NCBI GenBank assembly: GCA_031554275.1
Contig: JAVBKB010000004.1
Span: 1 to 15,992, forward strand
Source of the DNA: JAVBKB01 sp031554275
Lineage (GTDB): Bacteria > Bacillota > Bacilli > JARBTR01
Direction of reading: 5' to 3'
DNA length: 15,992 nucleotides
Part shown: positions 15,409 to 15,992 of the stretch, piece by piece
Numbering within the stretch: the first letter of the stretch is position 1
Layout of the letters: each line of letters opens with the position of its first letter
Program-made: the position numbers and the translations under genes
The notes under the pieces: generated by a model
Told to the model about the DNA's origin: nothing
Database searches by the model: none
What the model saw: the letters and a program-made list of their open reading frames with translations, nothing else

Positions 15409-15416
15409 ATGATTAG
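15397..15416. repeat. Perfect hairpin directly before the PdaB-like ribosome site
   Basis: CTAATCAT (15397-15404) and ATGATTAG (15409-15416) form a perfect 8-bp stem with an AAAA loop. The ribosome site GGCGGTGAT begins at the next base. It could be an operator or, if transcribed, an mRNA stem. Confidence 0.5.
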
Positions 15417-15428
15417 GGCGGTGATTCT

Positions 15429-15992
15429 TTGAAACAAATTAAACTATTGATAATAATCGGCTTCATCTGTTTTTTTACGGCCTTCTTGGTCTTGGCACAG
15501 TCCGGTGGCCACATTCCTATTTTCTCAGCGAATAAAGAGTTGAACGCGTTTTACAAGGGCTCAGATGGAATTGCTTTGACTTTTAATATTGGTTGGGGTG
15601 ACGAGAATGCTGAGAAGGTTTTGGACGCGTTGGAAAAAGAAGACTATAAGGGTGTGACATTCTTCTTGTCCGGTGCTTGGGTTGAACGGCACCAGCATAT
15701 TGTGGAGAAGATTGTGGCAAAGCATTATGAAATCGGCCTGCTCGGCTATGATTACAAAGATTATACCGAAATGAACGAGAAGGAAATCATCCGAGACATT
15801 TCAAAAGCACAGCATGTTTTCAAGAAGATTGACATCAATGGGATTAAACTGATGCGAACCCCAACCGGTGACTTCGATGAACGGACTGTCAGTGTTGCGA
15901 AGAAAATGGATTTAACACTAGTTCAATGGAGTGTGAATTCAAATGATTGGAAAAATCCTGGGAGCAAGCAGATTGTGGATAGTGTTTCCAAA
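15429..15992 (+). CDS. PdaB-like sporulation polysaccharide deacetylase (NodB fold), 3' end cut by window edge
   Basis: The frame is open from TTG 15429 to the right edge (188 codons) with GGCGGTGAT just upstream. An N-terminal membrane anchor or signal (about residues 5-23, KLLIIIGFICFFTAFLVLA) is followed by a NodB domain of the PdaB subgroup: IALTFNIGWGDE (48-59), FFLSGAWVERH, EIGLLGYDYKDY, LMRTPTGDF and VQWSVNSNDWKNPG. B. subtilis PdaB is a spore-associated protein of 254 residues needed late in sporulation. Here the usual catalytic Asp of TFD is Asn53 (codon 15585-15587), the RPP block reads RTP, and the HxxxH metal ligand is missing its first His (a loss also seen in PdaB relatives). 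Catalytic activity is therefore doubtful. The family call is firm; orthology to pdaB is inference. Confidence 0.88.
   Translation, partial: MKQIKLLIIIGFICFFTAFLVLAQSGGHIPIFSANKELNAFYKGSDGIALTFNIGWGDENAEKVLDALEKEDYKGVTFFLSGAWVERHQHIVEKIVAKHYEIGLLGYDYKDYTEMNEKEIIRDISKAQHVFKKIDINGIKLMRTPTGDFDERTVSVAKKMDLTLVQWSVNSNDWKNPGSKQIVDSVSK

Overview
The window looks like chromosomal DNA from an A+T-rich, low-GC Gram-positive bacterium (Bacillota, most likely a spore-forming member of Bacillales). The support is: a cdaA-cdaR-glmM operon, a LytR-CpsA-Psr protein, strong GGAGG-type ribosome binding sites, frequent TTG starts, hairpin/T-run terminators, and a PdaB-type (sporulation) polysaccharide deacetylase next to a tRNA cluster. 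In Bacillus subtilis pdaB, rRNA/tRNA genes and the cdaA operon also lie in the same part of the chromosome. The species cannot be named from the sequence alone.

Layout. 1-2021 (minus): N-terminal two-thirds-of-a-kilo-residue fragment of a giant cyclic beta-glucan synthase-like protein (GT84), cut by the left edge. 2253-6038 (plus): a thiol/redox and stress block made of a thioredoxin-type glutathione peroxidase (gpx), a CoA-disulfide reductase fused to a rhodanese domain, and the ribosome-associated GTPase HflX. 6376-8196 (minus): a DctA-type C4-dicarboxylate symporter with two bacterial Ig-like domains inserted after its first membrane helix; this is the most unusual protein in the window. 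8542-9555 (plus): a YqjM/NamA-type old yellow enzyme. 9780-13293 (minus): the cdaA-cdaR-glmM operon linking c-di-AMP synthesis to cell-wall precursor supply. 13509-14597 (plus): an LCP (LytR family) wall-polymer ligase. 14854-15330: three tRNA genes, Ala(GGC) on plus and Thr(GGT)-Tyr(GTA) on minus. 15429 to the right edge (plus): a PdaB-like deacetylase with changed catalytic residues.

The genes alternate in divergent pairs (GT84/gpx, dctA/namA, cdaA/lcp, tRNA-Thr/pdaB-like) and convergent pairs separated by strong, often bidirectional terminators (hflX/dctA, namA/glmM, tRNA-Ala/tRNA-Tyr). Two themes recur. One is envelope construction (GT84 glucan, GlmM, CdaA/CdaR, LCP, PdaB-like). The other is thiol and electrophile stress (Gpx, CoA-disulfide reductase, HflX, NamA). 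No mobile element, CRISPR array, phage gene or rRNA was seen. Nothing amounts to a clearly new multi-gene system; the best leads are the Ig-bearing DctA, the altered PdaB-like protein, and a structured inverted repeat in the hflX-dctA intergenic region.
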